A stretch of DNA of 6,764 bases from Desulfofustis sp. Lineage in GTDB: Bacteria > Desulfobacterota > Desulfobulbia > Desulfobulbales > Desulfocapsaceae. This document shows positions 5,234-6,764 of this stretch, piece by piece; the stretch's first letter is position 1; each line of letters begins with the position of its first letter. The DNA lies in assembly GCA_029287755.1 (NCBI GenBank), contig JARFQM010000446.1, positions 1 to 6,764 on the forward strand. Reading direction: 5' to 3'. Position numbers and translations under genes: made by a program. The notes under the pieces were generated by a model that saw only the letters and a list, made by a program, of their open reading frames with translations, did not search any database and was not told the DNA's origin.

Positions 5234-5938
5234 GTGCTGATGAACCGTTTGCAGGCCAAGAACCATATCATCAGTCTGCTGCGCCTCGATGATCTCACCG
5301 CAATTCTCGGCGAACTCCCTTCTCTGCCGGAAAAACATCTGCTGGGCGGGCTCTTCTCCTGTCTCTGTCACCCGGAGGAATTGGTCCGTTGGCATGCGGT
5401 CAGCGGCTTTGGCCTGGTGGTGCCAGCCAGTGCCGCCTCCGATATGGAGGCGGCACGCATGGTCATGCGCCGTTTCCTGTGGATGCTCAACGACGAATCC
5501 GGGGGAATAGGATGGGGAATACCCGAGGCCATGGCCGAGGTAATGTTCCACAGCAGCCCGCTGGCCGCTGAATATTTGCACATGCTCGTCTCCTACACCA
5601 TGGATGACGGGCCGGAGCTGTTTCAAAATGGCAACTTTCTCGAACAGGAACTGCTTCAGGCTGGGGTATTGTGGGGATTATGCCGGGTGGCTCAGGCCTA
5701 TCGGGACGAACTCATCGGTCTGGGTCTGGATAGAAATATGGAGGTATACCTGAGTTCGCGCACTGGTGCGGTAAAAGGGTTGGCCTGCAGACTGATCGGC
5801 TTGTTGAGCCTGAGTGAGTATTCAACATTAATCACCGCGGCCTGCGATGACCCCAGGCCAGTTCGGATTTACCATGAAGGAGCGTTTCTAGATCAGACGG
5901 TTGCTGAACTGGCGGAATCGGCGCTGAGAAGCTTGTGA
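5234..5938 (+). CDS. DVU0298 family helical-repeat protein
   Basis: 234 aa from GTG 5234; ATG 5240 is the alternative. Almost entirely alpha-helical in character, in paired helices like HEAT or ARM repeats. Segments I recognise from the DVU0298 family of sulfate reducers: VRWHAV (51-56), MRRFLWMLNDESGGIGWG (78-95) followed by PEAMAE (97-102), and NFLEQELLQAGVLWGLCRVA (134-153). The exceptionally conserved NDESGGIGWG loop suggests a binding or active surface, but no function is established. Neither start has a good ribosome site (only GGAAAA at 5225-5230). The frame is open back to 5153 and there encodes a hydrophobic helix followed by RRR, which raises the possibility of a longer, membrane-anchored product (see the ORF at 5136). 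It is the last gene of the plus-strand group and ends 19 bp from the convergent SDR gene with no terminator visible between them. Confidence 0.87.
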   Translation: MLMNRLQAKNHIISLLRLDDLTAILGELPSLPEKHLLGGLFSCLCHPEELVRWHAVSGFGLVVPASAASDMEAARMVMRRFLWMLNDESGGIGWGIPEAMAEVMFHSSPLAAEYLHMLVSYTMDDGPELFQNGNFLEQELLQAGVLWGLCRVAQAYRDELIGLGLDRNMEVYLSSRTGAVKGLACRLIGLLSLSEYSTLITAACDDPRPVRIYHEGAFLDQTVAELAESALRSL

Positions 5939-5957
5939 CTATTATCACACCGCCTAA

Positions 5958-6764
5958 TTACAGAATACCGTCGGGCATCTCGCCGACACTGCTTCCCCCC
6001 AGCAGGTACCCCCCGTCAAAAGGCACTACTGCGCCGGTGAGGTAGCGGGCCTTGACCGCCAGATAGCAGATGAACTCCGCCGCCTCTTCAGGGGAGCAGG
6101 TCCTGCCTGCCAGGGTATGATCCATAAGCGACTGCTGCTGGCTCTCATCCAGCAGCCCCCAGCCCCTGGTGGAGGGGCCGTGTCGGCCGTCGACCAGGCC
6201 GAGCATAACCTCGTTGACCCGAACAGAGGGAGCAAGTTCTCGCGCCCACTGCCTGGTGAATGCGGCGACACCTCGGTTGGCGGCGCTGTACCCATCGTTG
6301 AAAAGACCAGAAGCCGGGCCCGATCTGCCGACCATGGCTGCGATTGAGGAAATGTTGATTACCGCGCCGTCCTGACAGTTGCGCAGCAGTTCCAGACTGT
6401 GTTGGTAGAGATTCCATTTGGCCCTGAGAGTCGTATCAAACTCCACCTGCCATTGATCCTTGTTGACTACCAGCTCGTAGGATCCGTGGACCACCGGCAT
6501 TCCGCCCCGTTCAATGTTGTTGATCAGATAGTCAAGCGCCCCGTAGCGGTTTTTGACTGCAGCGAGGAGCGCATGGGTCTGGGCGCTGCTGGTGAGATCG
6601 CAGGAGTGGCATAGATAGTCATAACCCGCCTGGCTGAATTCCTGCTCCATATCCTTGTTGGATTCAGGCCAGTCCGGGTAGACAGGCAGGATCAGCGTTG
6701 CCCCACGACTGGCAAAACTGTGGGCAACGGCCCGGCCGACTGGCCGGCAGCCCCCGGGAACAAG
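5958..6764 (-). CDS. SDR family oxidoreductase with YxxxN in place of YxxxK (5' end outside window)
   Basis: Short-chain dehydrogenase/reductase fold. The frame is open to the right edge, so the start is not in the window; 268 residues are visible, and an internal ATG at 6650 would delete the cofactor loop. Numbering from the edge: VPGGCRPVGRA (2-12) is the glycine-rich NAD(P) loop, a degenerate TGxxxGxG; CDLT (55-58) is the adenine-contacting Asp region; INNIERGGMP (81-90) replaces the usual NNAG; INISS (136-140) holds the catalytic-type Ser; Y159-SAA-N163 replaces YxxxK; and a late LTGAVVPFDGGYLLGG (242-257) is the typical SDR C-terminal signature. The Ser-Tyr spacing is about six residues longer than usual. 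The Asn (codon at 6276-6278) removes the Lys that lowers the Tyr pKa, so activity may be altered or lost. It resembles FabG-type reductases, but substrate and role are unknown. Convergent with the DVU0298-family gene. Confidence 0.85.
   Translation of the reverse strand, partial: LVPGGCRPVGRAVAHSFASRGATLILPVYPDWPESNKDMEQEFSQAGYDYLCHSCDLTSSAQTHALLAAVKNRYGALDYLINNIERGGMPVVHGSYELVVNKDQWQVEFDTTLRAKWNLYQHSLELLRNCQDGAVINISSIAAMVGRSGPASGLFNDGYSAANRGVAAFTRQWARELAPSVRVNEVMLGLVDGRHGPSTRGWGLLDESQQQSLMDHTLAGRTCSPEEAAEFICYLAVKARYLTGAVVPFDGGYLLGGSSVGEMPDGIL

Noticed and set aside
4769..5626. 285-codon open frame on the minus strand opposite the CNB-DUF4388 and DVU0298-family genes
   Set aside because: It is antisense to two genes with clear family signatures, and its peptide is rich in His, Gln and Glu with no recognisable domain, typical of a shadow frame in this codon usage.

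Overview
The window looks like chromosomal DNA from a Gram-negative, probably anaerobic bacterium of the former Deltaproteobacteria (Desulfobacterota; a Desulfobulbales-like sulfate reducer is my best guess). Three things suggest this: a DVU0298-family protein, which I know mainly from Desulfovibrio and relatives; a cyclic-nucleotide-binding-like domain joined to DUF4388, an architecture common in deltaproteobacteria; and a divergent shikimate kinase of a type I associate with that group. The assignment is inference; no rRNA or lineage marker is present. I see no mobile element, CRISPR array, tRNA or rRNA.

Layout. Positions 2-136 (+) hold the last 44 codons of purC. Positions 244-2040 hold a tight minus-strand cluster, in transcription order: a shikimate-kinase-family P-loop kinase (1507-2040), a YgbA-family cysteine-rich protein (1131-1520, overlapping the kinase by 14 nt) and a TIGR01777/YfcH-type NAD(P)-dependent epimerase (244-1128, 2 nt after ygbA). 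It ends at an intrinsic terminator at 189-211. Further upstream on the same strand is an MFS transporter (2178-3353, GTG start), 137 nt from the kinase, so it may or may not share the transcript.

A divergent intergenic region (3354-3655) carries a good sigma70-type promoter (TTGAAA-16-TATAAT) whose -10 box overlaps one arm of an 8-bp inverted repeat, so the downstream genes are plausibly repressor controlled. It drives a plus-strand group of three genes of unknown function: a 110-aa protein with three membrane segments (3656-3988), a 359-aa protein with a Cys-containing N-terminal region, a CNB domain and DUF4388 (4073-5152), and a DVU0298-family helical-repeat protein (5234-5938). Together they look like a membrane-associated sensing or regulatory module, but nothing in the sequence fixes the signal or target.

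The most interesting point is at the junction of the last two. The DVU0298 reading frame stays open upstream of its apparent GTG/ATG start and there encodes a hydrophobic helix followed by Arg/Lys residues. A short ORF with its own ATG at 5136 enters this region one frame away and meets it at a T-run, T_TTT_TTC, a textbook -1 slippery heptamer. Either the gene uses frameshifting to make a membrane-anchored form, or one T is missing from this sequence, or the match is a remnant or chance.

The right end holds a convergent, 5'-truncated SDR-family protein (5958-6764, minus) whose YxxxK catalytic Lys is Asn.
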